Notes under the pieces: model-generated
Told to the model about the DNA's origin: nothing
The model's input: the letters and a program-made list of their open reading frames with translations, nothing else
The model's database searches: none
In this document: one piece after another, positions 1 through 10,670 of the stretch
Numbering within the stretch: the first letter of the stretch is position 1
Layout of the letters: each line of letters starts with the position of its first letter
Position numbers and translations under genes: made by a program
Source: Icerya purchasi
Lineage: Eukaryota > Arthropoda > Insecta > Hemiptera > Monophlebidae
Direction: 5' to 3'
Assembly (NCBI GenBank): GCA_039619475.1
Contig: CM077116.1
Span: forward strand, 172,389,863 to 172,453,862
Length of the DNA: 64,000 bases

Positions 1-1322
1 GGAATTCTATAAAAGCCGTTGTAAAATAACAGTTCTGAAACATTTTTTTTTTATTTTCCTAATTATCTTCTAACTCCTAAGCGCTAAAAATCGTACAAAA
101 AGTTAAGAAAATATAATATGATGAATGTAAAATTACCTAAAAATCACTTCAAAATATATATAACTTGCCAACCGATATTATTATTCCTGAAATTTAAAAT
201 ATGCAACAAACTTTGCATCGCATAAAATAAACATTTACAATAACTATTTCATTTAAACTCCATTTGGATCTAAAAATAGCAAACGAATGTAGTTTTCGTA
301 AATACATAAAGAAGGGATACTTTGGAAAAAAATTATAACGATATTTTAGCTTCAAATTTAAACTACCGAAAAGGATGCTGGTAACTTGAAAGTTCAAAAA
401 AGTATTTTTTTCCCCGGACATGTATTGATGGAAAACACTACACGAAAGTAATGAAACTATATTTCAGTTTCTTAGAAGAACTTTCAGAATTTGCGACGAG
501 TTTAAAAAAACTTAAAAAAAAAACGATTTCCTTAACGACAAAAAATAATATTGTATGAATAATATACAATCTCATTATGTCAATAAATGAACAGATAAAT
601 AGAATAACCCTGTCAGATTTTTTATTAATATATATTATCTTACAAAACACATTAATATCGAATGTGCGCAGAAATGTCTATTATTGTAAAGTAGAAACTA
701 TTTAGTTTACAATAAACTAAAAATTAGAAAAAATCGACGAAGGAATATTATTATCTTGTTAAATCCGACTAACATTTAAAGAAATAAGATAATACTAACA
801 CCCATAATTGAAATTTTCTTGGTTCCTTCAAATTCCGAATAACTTTATATTATAATAATAGATACTTAATTTTTCGAACTTGACAATGTTATATGGTCAC
901 ATTTGTATTTTATGTAAATTAAACAGAGTTGATACGAAAGTATTTTGTATTAATAATGCGAAACACAAGCTTCATGAAACTTAATATGCCGTGTGCTGAA
1001 ACGTCCTACATATTCAGAAATTATTGTAATTTACACATTATTTTATATAATATTCGTGCAAGAAATTATTCTATTTTATGCGACATTCCTTAAATGTGTA
1101 TGTTCCCTAGAGGTTGTTAAAAATATTTAGAATAAGAACTGCACTGCTAACGAGATGATAGCCTTTTTTTCGAAAAATCTTAAAGGTTTTTTTTAGGCAA
1201 CTGAAATGTAGTTTCCAAACAGCAAACGTTCCCCATCGAGATATGACAACACATTTTTGAAGTTACCGAAAGAGCGACTTTTACTCATTTTATTCCTTCA
1301 TCAATTTAATAAAATAAAAGTA
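1..1322. other. AT-rich stretch, no gene recognised
   Basis: Long A/T runs and no reading frame with protein-like composition on either strand. No repeat family that recurs elsewhere in the window was recognised here. Confidence 0.5.
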
Positions 1323-1462
1323 TTTTTTTTTTTTTTTTTTGAAGGCAGTGCGCAATTCGAGTTCTCAGCGGGCGGGCTATTTCGGGTCTGATGCGCAATT
1401 CGCGTGCGACTTCCCACTGCGTTTTGGGTCTGGTGCGGAATTCGAGTGTTCCCTTGTTAGTA
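1323..1462. repeat. Poly-T tract followed by a degenerate 42-43-bp tandem repeat
   Basis: An 18-base T run (1323-1340) leads into three GC-richer units starting near 1349, 1392 and 1434. Each opens with TGCGCAATTCG or TGCGGAATTCG, and the first two end in GGGTCT. The composition contrasts with the AT-rich flanks. It may be the tail end of a minus-strand retroelement or a small satellite relic. Only three units are present and no coding frame is convincing. Confidence 0.55.
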
Positions 1463-1470
1463 AGGGGGAA

Positions 1471-2940
1471 ATTTATTTATTTTACATTTATTATTTACAA
1501 TTGTTCAGCAAAAGACACGTCTGATAATAATATTAAAAAGCGAACGTGTATTCTTGCGAATTCACAGATAGAAGTAGAATGCAGAAAAAAAAAACACACC
1601 AACTTAAACACTTATTTAGCCTGTCCTCTCCTTGCTAGCTACGGTTAATATAGTTTTCTTTTCATTAGTTTTTTTTCTTTCTTGTTTTTCCTTCTCCCGA
1701 TAGTTCGGTTCTTTTTCCTAATTTCATTAACTATATTTATAACCACTTAACAATTTATTTTATAAACATTATCCCACGCTAAGAAAATCGCTCTAAAATT
1801 TATATAATTAGTTAAACAAAATTACGTGTTTATTTATAAATTCATATTAGTAAATAAAGTGAGTCTCATCCCGTCAGCATGGCGTCGGGGATTAATAAGA
1901 TGCAACGGAAAAAAACTCTTTCGAAAAGACTTGGGACTTTCTCGCCCCCGAGCGACCGAGAAGCCGGAAACGGAGAGATGGATGATTAGCGGCATTGGAG
2001 AAAGTTGCGAACCGTGCATTATCTCGATTATTACGATCGCGGTCTTTGAAAGTCTGAAGTGAACTAAGTCTTTCCGACAAAAAGAATACGATAATGGTTT
2101 GCTACACGAGTTCTTTTTGTATCGTGATTAACCTGACACCAGTTCAGAAGAACGGGAGTAAAATTGAAGCGATTCGAAGTATACTATCGATCGGGAAACT
2201 AGCGGCGGCTGATGGCAAACATTTCTACAAATTGAACGATTTTTCACTTGTACCAGACGTTTGTAATATGAGGCCAATTTTTTAACAGAACGCCGAAGAG
2301 GGGTCCATAAAAAAGGATATAAAGGTCACACATATAGTGCGTCTGATGTGTCGGAAAATGACGGCATAAGACTCCGGTAAAATTATGAAAAACCTGTAAT
2401 TCTGAAGATGTAATAAACGCTAGAATTATGTATATTGTAAACTGCAGTAAAAGAATATAGCGAGAATTGGAATCGTAAACTATAAAATGTCAACAGCCGG
2501 GCACGAGGCTGAACTCAGATACGAACTGTAGTCGAAAAGAAGGCAATCTCCCCCAATGTCATATTACACTGTCACACTGTTTGAGAGTAAACAAATATTG
2601 ATTCGCTGTAAAAATATTTAATAATACGGCCAAGACATTTTCAGATTGCAATTAATAATATATGTGAATCATCCGATGCGCGAAAAATATCAACCGTCTA
2701 CTGATTTTTAAAAATTCTTTACGAATTACATATGTATGTGCAAATTTTAAACTGTTCAGTCGGTTGTGAGAAATAAAGCGATTTCTGAAGCTGTTAAAAA
2801 ATACGGAAAATATCACAATCATTTTTGGGAGTAATCTCTTTTATCAATTAGACTTCACAAAGAGGAGCGATAAAAAAAAACGACTCAGAAAAATAACAGA
2901 TTGCTTTATGGAACGACCAAGTTCATGATCAAATTCACGA
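1471..2940. other. No recognised gene; one short GC-richer open frame
   Basis: The stretch is mostly AT-rich. A local GC-richer patch at 1860-2060 contains a 36-codon open frame (1879-1989, +) that is basic and serine/proline-rich. It starts in a reasonable context (CAGCATGG) but matches no family I recognise. Nothing else could be supported. Confidence 0.35.
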
Positions 2941-2946
2941 CGAAGT
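2941..2946. repeat. 6-bp target-site duplication, left copy (CGAAGT) of element 1
   Basis: CGAAGT directly precedes the first base of the inverted repeat (2947) and recurs directly after its last base at 14213-14218. Removing the element and one copy gives a continuous pre-insertion sequence. The duplication length was read from this single insertion, and element 2 independently gives the same length. Confidence 0.85.
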
Positions 2947-2964
2947 AGTAGCTAATAAATGTAT

Positions 2965-3560
2965 GAGCTGGGCCAGTTTCCCCCGAGTGTCCGGGTTTCC
3001 CTCCGACATTCATTGACAGTTCTCCCGATTTGCCGTCCAGGTACTCAAATTTCACCCAAATTCCCGTCCAGGTAGTCAAAATTCACCCCAATTTATGTCC
3101 AGGTGTCCAAAATTCACCCCAATTTATGTCCAGGTGTCCAAAATTCACCCCAGACCACTAATCCGAACTCAAAATTCACCCCAATTTGTATCCATGCGAT
3201 CAAATTTAACCTAAATTCCTGTCAAGGTAGTCAAAACTCACCCCAATTTGTGTCCGGGTGTCCAAAATTCACCCCAGACCGCTAATCTGAACTCAAAATT
3301 CACCCCAATTTGTATCCATGCGATCAAATTTAACCTAAATTCCCGTCCAGGTACTCGAAATTCACCCCAATTTGTGTCCATGCGATCAAATTTAACCTAA
3401 ATTTATGTCCAGGTGCTCGAAATTCATCCAAGTTTCCCCCGATTCCTCCGAGTTTCCTCCGGACGGTTCCCGCACATTTCCAGTAATCCGAACGTCCAAA
3501 CAGTGTCCAGAGGTCAATAAACTACCCAAAGTGTTATTCGGGGGCGCAAGTAAACCCAAT
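2965..3560. repeat. Subterminal array of ~31-bp modules, left arm (short allele)
   Basis: The array is built from modules of the type TCACCCCAATTTGTGTCCAGG, alternating with variants containing ATCCATGCGATCAAATTTAA and CCGAACTCAAAATTCACC. It is about 296 bp shorter than the array in the right arm, so the arms have gained or lost modules separately although the rest of the arms stayed identical. Confidence 0.75.
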
Positions 3561-4489
3561 TAGTGTCCAGGTGCTGAAAGTTCCCCCAAGTTCCCTAAAT
3601 TTCTTTGAAATTCCCCCGTACGCGTCCTGCTCGTTTCCGATAAACCGAACAGATTATTAATTAACATAAGTACATTAATTAACGTCCGAAAGTAAACCAA
3701 GTCTCCACTAGCCCCACCCACCCGCTGCTTTACCACGATTTTTTTAAAAATTCCGAGGCCTAAGTATGAAAATTCCAAAATTTAACCCCAATATATTATT
3801 TAAAGCGTAAATCTAACCTATAACTCCAGTTCACACCTCTCACACGTATATTTCGATCCCGCGCACGCTCCGGTCGCCGACGCGAAAGCGCACGCGCCGA
3901 TCCCACGCATATTCCGATCTCCACCGCGATATCACACCCACACATACGCGCTCCATTCCCGATACCGCGATTATTTCTTAAATATTTCAAAGTCTAAGTA
4001 TACATAATATAAAATTAGCCGAAGCATATTTTTTTTATTTTCATGATTCCCCGATCTTACTGCCATATGCCAAGACGCACGTCCCGATCGCGCGCATATA
4101 TCTAACATAACGTTCTACGCCGCGATAGCGCACACGCCGATCCCCCACACGTGTCGTCCGTTTACGCTGCTTCAATTATTTTTTAAATCCCTGCTCTGTT
4201 GTCTAAACCTAACCGGTTATCCAAAACATTTACAAATTAACAAATCAATTATTTTTATAGTCTAAATTAGCCTTAGTCTCCTTTACCCCTTCCACCCTCT
4301 TTTCCGATCAATTTCATTGTTTTAATATCGAATATATCGCATTCAATTTACTTTTACTACGACCATTAAACCCCCGATCGACGCTTCCGACGTCTTAGTC
4401 ATCTCATATTGAGAGGTAATTATTTTTTTATGTGACCGCTATGAATGCACACTGTCCATTCACGCACACCCATCTGCTATCGTTAGTTC

Positions 4490-4960
4490 CCATACCGTTC
4501 ATAATAACTTTTATTCAACTCCAAGTATTATGGAATTATTCCAATTATATATTTTCTTCACTCCCGATCATTTCTTCTGACCGTTCATAATATTTTTATT
4601 TTCCTCCGGTTCTAAAAATAAATCCTACAATGTCTTCAACGCGATGAATGCGCACACATCTTCTGCAGTTAGTTTCCATACCGATCTTAATAATTTTTCG
4701 AGCCTAAATATTATAGAAATAGACGAAGTACATTTTTTTTCGTTTCTGATCATTTCTTCCGACCGTTCATAATATTTTTATTTTTTCTCTGGTTCTAAAA
4801 ATAAATCCTACAATGTCTTCAACGCGATGAATGCACACACATCTGCCGTCGTTAGTTCCCATACCGTTCATAATAACTTTTTTCAACTCCAAGTATTATG
4901 GAATTATTCTAACTATATTTTTTTTTCGCTTCCGATCGTTTCTCCCGAACGATCATAATT
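4490..4960. repeat. ~183-bp unit repeated about 2.5 times inside the left arm (also 11903-12373 in the right arm)
   Basis: Units starting near 4497, 4680 and 4862 share the blocks ACCGTTCATAATA, CCTACAATGTCTTCAACGCG and CAAGTATTATGGAATTATTC. The first and third units resemble each other most. The same block occurs in the right arm and in element 2 (about 39850-40300). Confidence 0.7.
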
Positions 4961-5639
4961 TTTTTCCAGACATATGTATTCAAAAATGAAATCGAGTATA
5001 ATTTTATTTAACACGGTTTCATAATTTCCCTCTCCATCCCCTATTCATCCTACACAAATTACAATTCTTTCATAATATATGTTCTAGACCCAGTCAAACA
5101 ATCAACTCTCGCGGAAGTGTAGACGCTGTCTCCAACACCCATTTTACCATCAGTTATTGTATATTATTGTCAAATTATTTTTCCAAAAGCCTTTTTAAAA
5201 TTTTTTCACGTTCGTACATATTTTTTATTTGCACGACATTCGTTTCCATGCACACACGTTTCCATACCGATTGTAATATTTATTTATTTTTCATCCCCTC
5301 CCAGACTTCATACACATCCCACTGGCACGTTCAACGATAGTTTCTTTATTGATCCTGTACATTTTTTCTGCATTAGCCGCGGGAGCGTAGCACATCAATC
5401 CATCCCACACACTATGCGTCCTCATATATTTAATTTTTAATTAACGATCTTTAATTATTTTTACTGGTATTATTTTTCCTACACAATCACTCCATCATAC
5501 ATACTTTACACTGTGAATATAATTTTAGCCTTTCGATAGAGGAAATCTCCGATCACTAAATAATTGTTATAGGCGTCCTATTTTTAATATTATACACATC
5601 TCAGTATAATTATTAAACGAAGGAATTCGCAGCATCGTT

Positions 5640-6420
5640 GCTGCAATCGGCCCAGGCTTTCTTTTTAGGAATCGTCAACCTCTGCAGGTATACGCCTCAT
5701 CGCTACACCAACCTTTGTCTGCACGGGTTGCTTATCTTTAAGGCCCCTCGTGTGTCGCACACTATTTACCGTTATTCGAAAGAAGTATATTTTTTACGCT
5801 CGCACACGCACCTATACGCACACATTTAACATTAGGGTCATTGGTCAGGCGACATTTCCAAGAACAATCACTGCTCCGCTGTCTAAGATGCATCACCGGT
5901 CGTTCGCAACATTATTGATGAAGCGCCCTTTTTTTACAATAGGATAATTTATGACGTCTATACACCTTTTCTAGGAATCAAGGTAAAAGCGACCAATCTT
6001 TCCCACTGAAACCGGTTTTTAGACACGCCCCCAGTCTTTCTTTTTAGGAATTGACAACTTCTACAGGTATAAATCTCATTAACAGGACAGCCTTTGTATG
6101 CGAGGGTTCTTTATCTTCAAGGTCATTTATGTGTCGCACGCTATTTACCATTATTCAGCAGAAGAATATTTTTTTTTTTTGCGTTCGCATACACCTGTAC
6201 GCACACATTTAACATCAGGCTCGTTTTCAAGAACAACAATCGCTGCTCCACAACCTAAACCGCCTCGTCTCGCCATTCACCCGCAACATTATTGAAGCCT
6301 CTATCATGTACCTGCATTTACGACCTTTTACAACAGGATAATTTATGACGTCTATACACCTTTTCTAGGAATCAAGGTGAAAGCGGTCAATCTCACCCGC
6401 TGAAACCGGTTTTTCACACA
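5640..6420. repeat. ~390-bp direct duplication at the inner end of the left arm
   Basis: The block with CTTTCTTTTTAGGAAT at about 5655 recurs at about 6035, followed by matching CAGGTATA, ATTTACC.TTATTC, GCACACATTTAACAT and TATACACCTTTTCTAGGAAT segments. The second copy runs past the arm/loop boundary at 6192, so the duplication is older than the present boundary, or the right arm has lost this part. Confidence 0.65.
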
Positions 6421-6895
6421 CGTTACACAATGGTATAATGTGTAGTTCAGGGCTTAGTCTTCCACCGCTCGTTTCTGGAGGTACCGTTTGTTAGCATTAA
6501 CATGAATATGATACTGCCGTGTGGTAAGAGCATCATACAGAACGATCACGTCCGAGACATTTACTAGACGCATAACCCGCATGCTTATGTAACTGATCTA
6601 TACACTAAAGAAATCCTCCTTAACCGCTCCTGTTAGACTGGTGGAGAGTAATAGCCTCGCACTACTATTTACCGATAACGCCTCAGCTTCAATCACCTCT
6701 GCACAGCCATGTAGTAAACGTTATCTTCCTTATTACAATCTTATGTTTTAACATTGTTACACTATTTTTCTCATTTTTAACTAATTATACTCCGTTTTCC
6801 ACTATTTCACCCCATTTTCATACATTTTAGCACTTTTACACTGTTTTCGTCAATTTCTGCTATTTCTCACCGTTTTTTCAGCGCTTTTAGTCCTT

Positions 6896-7114
6896 TCACA
6901 CAATTTTCATCAATTTTTCGCGATCTTTCTTACTTTTTTCTTCCAACTCTTTACTATGCCTATATTCATCCGCGATAACCTTCTCTAGGCTTTCTTTCAA
7001 CCCCTCAGTCTCTACTAGGCACCTCACCCACTTAGCGACCATCGCCGCAGAAGAATGTTTTAGGTATTCCATGGGGGTCCTCACTTGCATATGGAGATGT
7101 ACCAGTTGAATCAA
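6896..7114 (-). CDS. Short Lys/Glu-rich reading frame in the loop (module C, copy 2); likely fragment
   Basis: This 72-residue frame has a hydrophobic N-terminal third and a charged C-terminal half (ETEGLKESLEKVIADEY, then KELEEKSKKDREKLMKIV) with the spacing of a coiled coil. The first part overlaps module B in another frame, so the real start is probably internal, at the ATG in SAAMVAKWV. The homologous stretch in the next copy (about 7500-7660) is interrupted by frame changes but keeps the LKESLEKVIA-like and SKELEEKK-like words. No family was recognised. It is most likely an exon or a decayed fragment of the element's own gene. Confidence 0.3.
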   Translation of the reverse strand: MIQLVHLHMQVRTPMEYLKHSSAAMVAKWVRCLVETEGLKESLEKVIADEYRHSKELEEKSKKDREKLMKIV

Positions 7115-7238
7115 TCAAATCTTTGAGAGGGTGGTATGATGCATCAAATCGGGAGTTGTCTTCGGTTATTCCACTGCTAGAGCTCCTCCCAACATCTTCA
7201 ATGTGACTATTATACTGATGTGCGATAACAGCGTCCAT
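7032..7238 (-). CDS. Short reading frame in the loop (module B, copy 2); unknown, probably a fragment
   Basis: The 68-residue frame begins MDAVIAHQYNSHIEDVG and ends TFFCGDGR. The diverged copy at about 7638-7835 preserves its second half in frame up to the same stop codon, although its first half is frameshifted. In copy 2 the words FELMDAV are continuous with module A only if a frameshift or splice near 7243 is assumed. No catalytic motif, signal peptide or membrane segment was seen. Conservation of reading frame between copies is the only argument for coding. Confidence 0.3.
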   Translation of the reverse strand: MDAVIAHQYNSHIEDVGRSSSSGITEDNSRFDASYHPLKDLIDSTGTSPYASEDPHGIPKTFFCGDGR

Positions 7239-9114
7239 CAGTTCAAACGTGTCCTAGATATTGACTAGACATCTGCCCAACACGCTTATGTAACTGATCT
7301 ATGGACATCTTTAAGCACCCCCTCTCCCCCGAAATCGTTCCTATTAGGCTGGTATGAGTAAGGGCCTCCTGCAACCATTTATCAATTACCATGTTCTCGT
7401 CAATCACCACTGCACAGGTATGTAGGAATTATTTTCCTCTATAAAATATTCTCGCGTTTAACACTGTTACACCATTTTTCCAGTGCTTTTAGTACCTTTC
7501 ACACAATTTTCCTCATTTTTTCATGATTTTTCTTACTTTTTTTTCTTCCAACTCTTTACTAAGCAGATATTCAACCGCGATAACCTTCTCTAGACTCTCT
7601 TTTAGCCCCTCAGTCTCTGCCAAGGCACATCTCACGCTTAACGACCATCACCGCAGTAGAATGTTTTAGGTATTCCAAGGAGCTCTCCACTTGCATATGG
7701 AGGTGTAACGGTTGAATCGATCACATCTTTGAACGGGTTGACTGATGCATCAAATCGGGAGGTGTCTTCGTTCATTCCACTGCTAGAGGCTCCGCTCGAG
7801 ATCTTCCATGTGATTATTATGCTGAAGAGCGTTCATCAGTTCAAACGGGTCCTAGATTTTGACCAGACATCTGGCCCAGCATGTTTACACAGCTACTCGG
7901 TACAGTAAGGATATCTTTAAGCACTCCCTCCCCCCGTAATCGTTCCTATTAGGCGGGTATGAGCAAAGGCCTCATGCAACCATTTATTAATTACTATGTT
8001 CTCGACAATCATCGATGCACAGACATATAGGAAATGTTTTCCTCCTCATAATATTCTCGTGTTTAACACTTACACTGTTTCCATCATCTTTAAGTAATTA
8101 TAAACAATTTTTCACTATTTCTCTACATTTTCATGCATTATACTACTTTTACACTGATTTAGACAATTTTTGATGTTTCTCACCATTTTTCCTTTGTTTT
8201 AGCTCCTTTCACACAACTTTCTTCAGTTTCTCACTGTCTTTGTAAGGTTTTTTTATTTCTTACAATTCTTAACTACATTATTCTTCGGATGCATACGCTT
8301 CAGGAATATGTTCTACTATATCTACAACAAATCAATGCTAATATAACTTGCTAACCTATGATATGATGCGGTGTGTAGGTGTCTGTTTATATGTATAGGT
8401 GAGCGAGGACGGGTGATTGTATATGTTTGTATGCTTTTGCGAGTGAATGTGGGAGTCTATGCAAGTGTGTGGGGGTGCGACATGCACGTGTTTATTACAT
8501 TGTTGTAGTCCTCGTCATCGACGCATCATCATAATTATTATAAAAATTGTAAAAACATATTTGTCATCGTAATAACTGAAATTAACATTAGTACATTCCA
8601 TCAGGCACCCAATATACTTTAGAGGCAGAGTTAAAATGGGATGCGGCCAGTGGAGAAATAGCCGTGACTGAAATCTCAACTAGATATACGGTTTTCATCA
8701 CCAAATTTTAAGAAGATGTATATTTTTTCTACAAGTTGGGAATAGTAGTCTCTTGAATAGTATGCAAAATGTCAGAGCGACGGTTACAATGTGCAGGTCT
8801 ATAAGCATGCTCCTTTTAAGCCAGTGAGAGCAAGGGACTCATGCAACTGCTTCCCAATCACTTCCAGCACATAAGCCTCAGTCGCATGCACTGTCATGCA
8901 GGAATTGTATCCATCATTATCATATTTGTATGCTTTAAACACCGCTTTTTCCTCAATTTAAATAATTATAGCCAATTTTCAACCACTTCTCCTCATTTTC
9001 GTACATTTTAGTACTTTTACACTGTTTTAGTCAATTTCTGCTATTTCTCACCATTTTCAAATGTTTTTACCACCTTTCACACAATTTTTCCTCAATTTTC
9101 ACAATCTTTGTAAG

Positions 9115-10420
9115 GGTTTTTTCCCTAAATGTGGGTACTTTAGTCATAAATGGAGTAATTTTCTGCGTGAGGAGTACTTTTTAGCTCGACGTGTATACTT
9201 CGTGATATGACATTCAATTCATTATTAATCTATGTTTCAACAGGTTTGTGGTCGGTTGTTGGAGGTTTACAGAACTTTCTGTTGCATTGCTTATAGTATA
9301 ATGGTTCTTGTATGCTAGTGAGATGATGGTGTTTGGTTGGGAATAATAAACATGGGTAAGAGAAGGAGTGCGTCCCATCAAGCAGGGGGAGTGTTGCTTC
9401 GTAATTAACTTGGGTATTGCGCGCATTGCATGACAGTTATAATATGCTCGAGCGAAAATTAGTCGCTGTACTCGCATGGCGTTCATGTTATTCATTAAAT
9501 GTTCACACTGAGAGATGCAATGGGCTCATCAACTTATGGATCCATGCGATCACTTCAATTTTTATAATTGTAATATGCACTGAGCATGTATGTATTCCAA
9601 CAAACCCATCAACTCTGTTACAGATAGTAATGTTTGAGGATAGATAGTGAAACGTTCATTAGAACATGAATGTGTATACAAAGTGTTGTTACATCACATG
9701 TATGTCATCAAATTAACTAGAATGTTGCGTCTATAGTAAAAAAAAAGAAATGAGGGGTTTTCCCTAAGAGGGCGACTATAATAAAATTGATGCGATTTTA
9801 GATGGAAATGGGGTATTTTACAGTAAAAACGCTGTTTTGCACCTAAATGGTGAATATTCTGGAGGTTAAACGGTATTTTTCACACAACATTTGATGTTTT
9901 TTTATAAATGTGGCTATTTTACTCCTACATGGAGTAATTTCTGCATGAGGAGTACTTTTTGGACTGACATGTATACTTCTTGATGTGGTATTCAATTCAT
10001 TCTGAAGCTATGTTTGAACAGCTTTGTAAATGGTTGGGGGGAAGTTTACAGAACTCTTCTATTGCATCAGTTATAGTATAATAGTTTTTTTTTGTGCTAG
10101 TGAGATGAAGGTATTTGGTTAGGAATAATAAATATAGGTAAGAGGTGGAGTGCATCCCCATCAAGCATGGGAGAGTATTGTTTGGGAATTAACTCCATTA
10201 TTTGCACACATTGCAATACAATTATAATCAGTTTTGGTCAAAATTACTTGTTGTATATCGTTCATGTTATACATTAAACATTCACACTGAGAAACGGACT
10301 GGACTCTTCAACATCAAGATCCATGCAATCATTACACTCTTTTTCAACAATTTGTGACGTTTCATACTATTTTTTAATGTTTTGAACGGCTCTTATGATG
10401 TATTTCAGCACATTTTCAAA
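9115..10420. repeat. ~780-bp direct duplication in the loop of element 1
   Basis: The segment from about 9115 to 9720 recurs at about 9895-10400 with roughly four-fifths of bases matching by eye. Shared words include GTGAGATGA, GAGTACTTTTT, TTCAATTCATT and GTTATAGTATAAT. A 93-codon open frame in the first copy (9214-9495, -) is not kept in the second, which stops early, so this block is probably non-coding. Confidence 0.65.
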
Positions 10421-10670
10421 GGTACAAAGTTCGTAATGCGAAATAATTTTAATTATTTCGACAGTCTTTACACACAAAATAAAATACTATACCCTTAACA
10501 CATTCAACATGAAACAAATCATTACAAATAGAAATAAACAACGAAATTGCTCAGAAATTTTAATGAAATTTAAGAAGCATAGTGTATATGAAAATGAATA
10601 TATTCTTTAAATCAACACTCCAAACTTGCAGTTTCAGAATTATATCAGACCCTGACTAAGAACCCCGTTT

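Larger units (their letters stand above)
2947..6192 (+). repeat. Left arm of the inverted repeat, element 1
   Basis: This 3246-bp arm matches the reverse complement of 10671-14212. Short open frames inside it recur with identical translations in the other arm (for example 3560-3778 with 13085-13303, and 5638-5829 with 11034-11225). That reflects DNA identity, and no protein function is implied. One substitution was noted by eye at 3443 versus 13420. Homology stops just after GCGTTCGCATAC at 6181-6192. Confidence 0.9.
6480..9110 (-). pseudogene. Loop of element 1: about four diverged tandem copies of a broken coding unit, function unknown
   Basis: Homologous blocks start near 6530, 7210, 7810 and 8760. 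On the minus strand the best copy reads in order: (A) 7428-7243, an open frame with VVIDENMVIDKWLQEAL then TSLIGTI and QLHKRVGQM, ending in a stop; (B) 7238-7032, a 68-residue frame ending IPKTFFCGDGR-stop; (C) 7114-6896, a lysine/glutamate-rich frame with LKESLEKVIADEY and KELEEKSKK, likely coiled coil. A and B, and B and C, are in different frames. Copy 3 keeps the B reading frame, including SRFDAS, PYASG, GIPKTF.CGDGR and the stop, despite many base changes. Module A is readable in all four copies (NKWLHEAFAHTRLIGTI in copy 3, KQLHESLALTGLKGA in copy 4). That suggests past protein coding. No known family was recognised. The CTGTGCAG before module A could be a splice acceptor. Confidence 0.4.

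Noticed and set aside
5638..5947. Open frames duplicated exactly at 10916-11225
   Set aside because: Identity is explained by the inverted repeat; the same DNA in element 2 does not keep the frames and no family words are present.
9214..9495. 93-codon minus-strand frame in the loop of element 1
   Set aside because: The duplicated copy at about 10000-10290 does not preserve the frame, which argues against coding.
6193..10670. Possible integrase or polymerase B gene in the loop
   Set aside because: No DDE, chromodomain or polymerase words were found on either strand; only the short unknown modules are readable.
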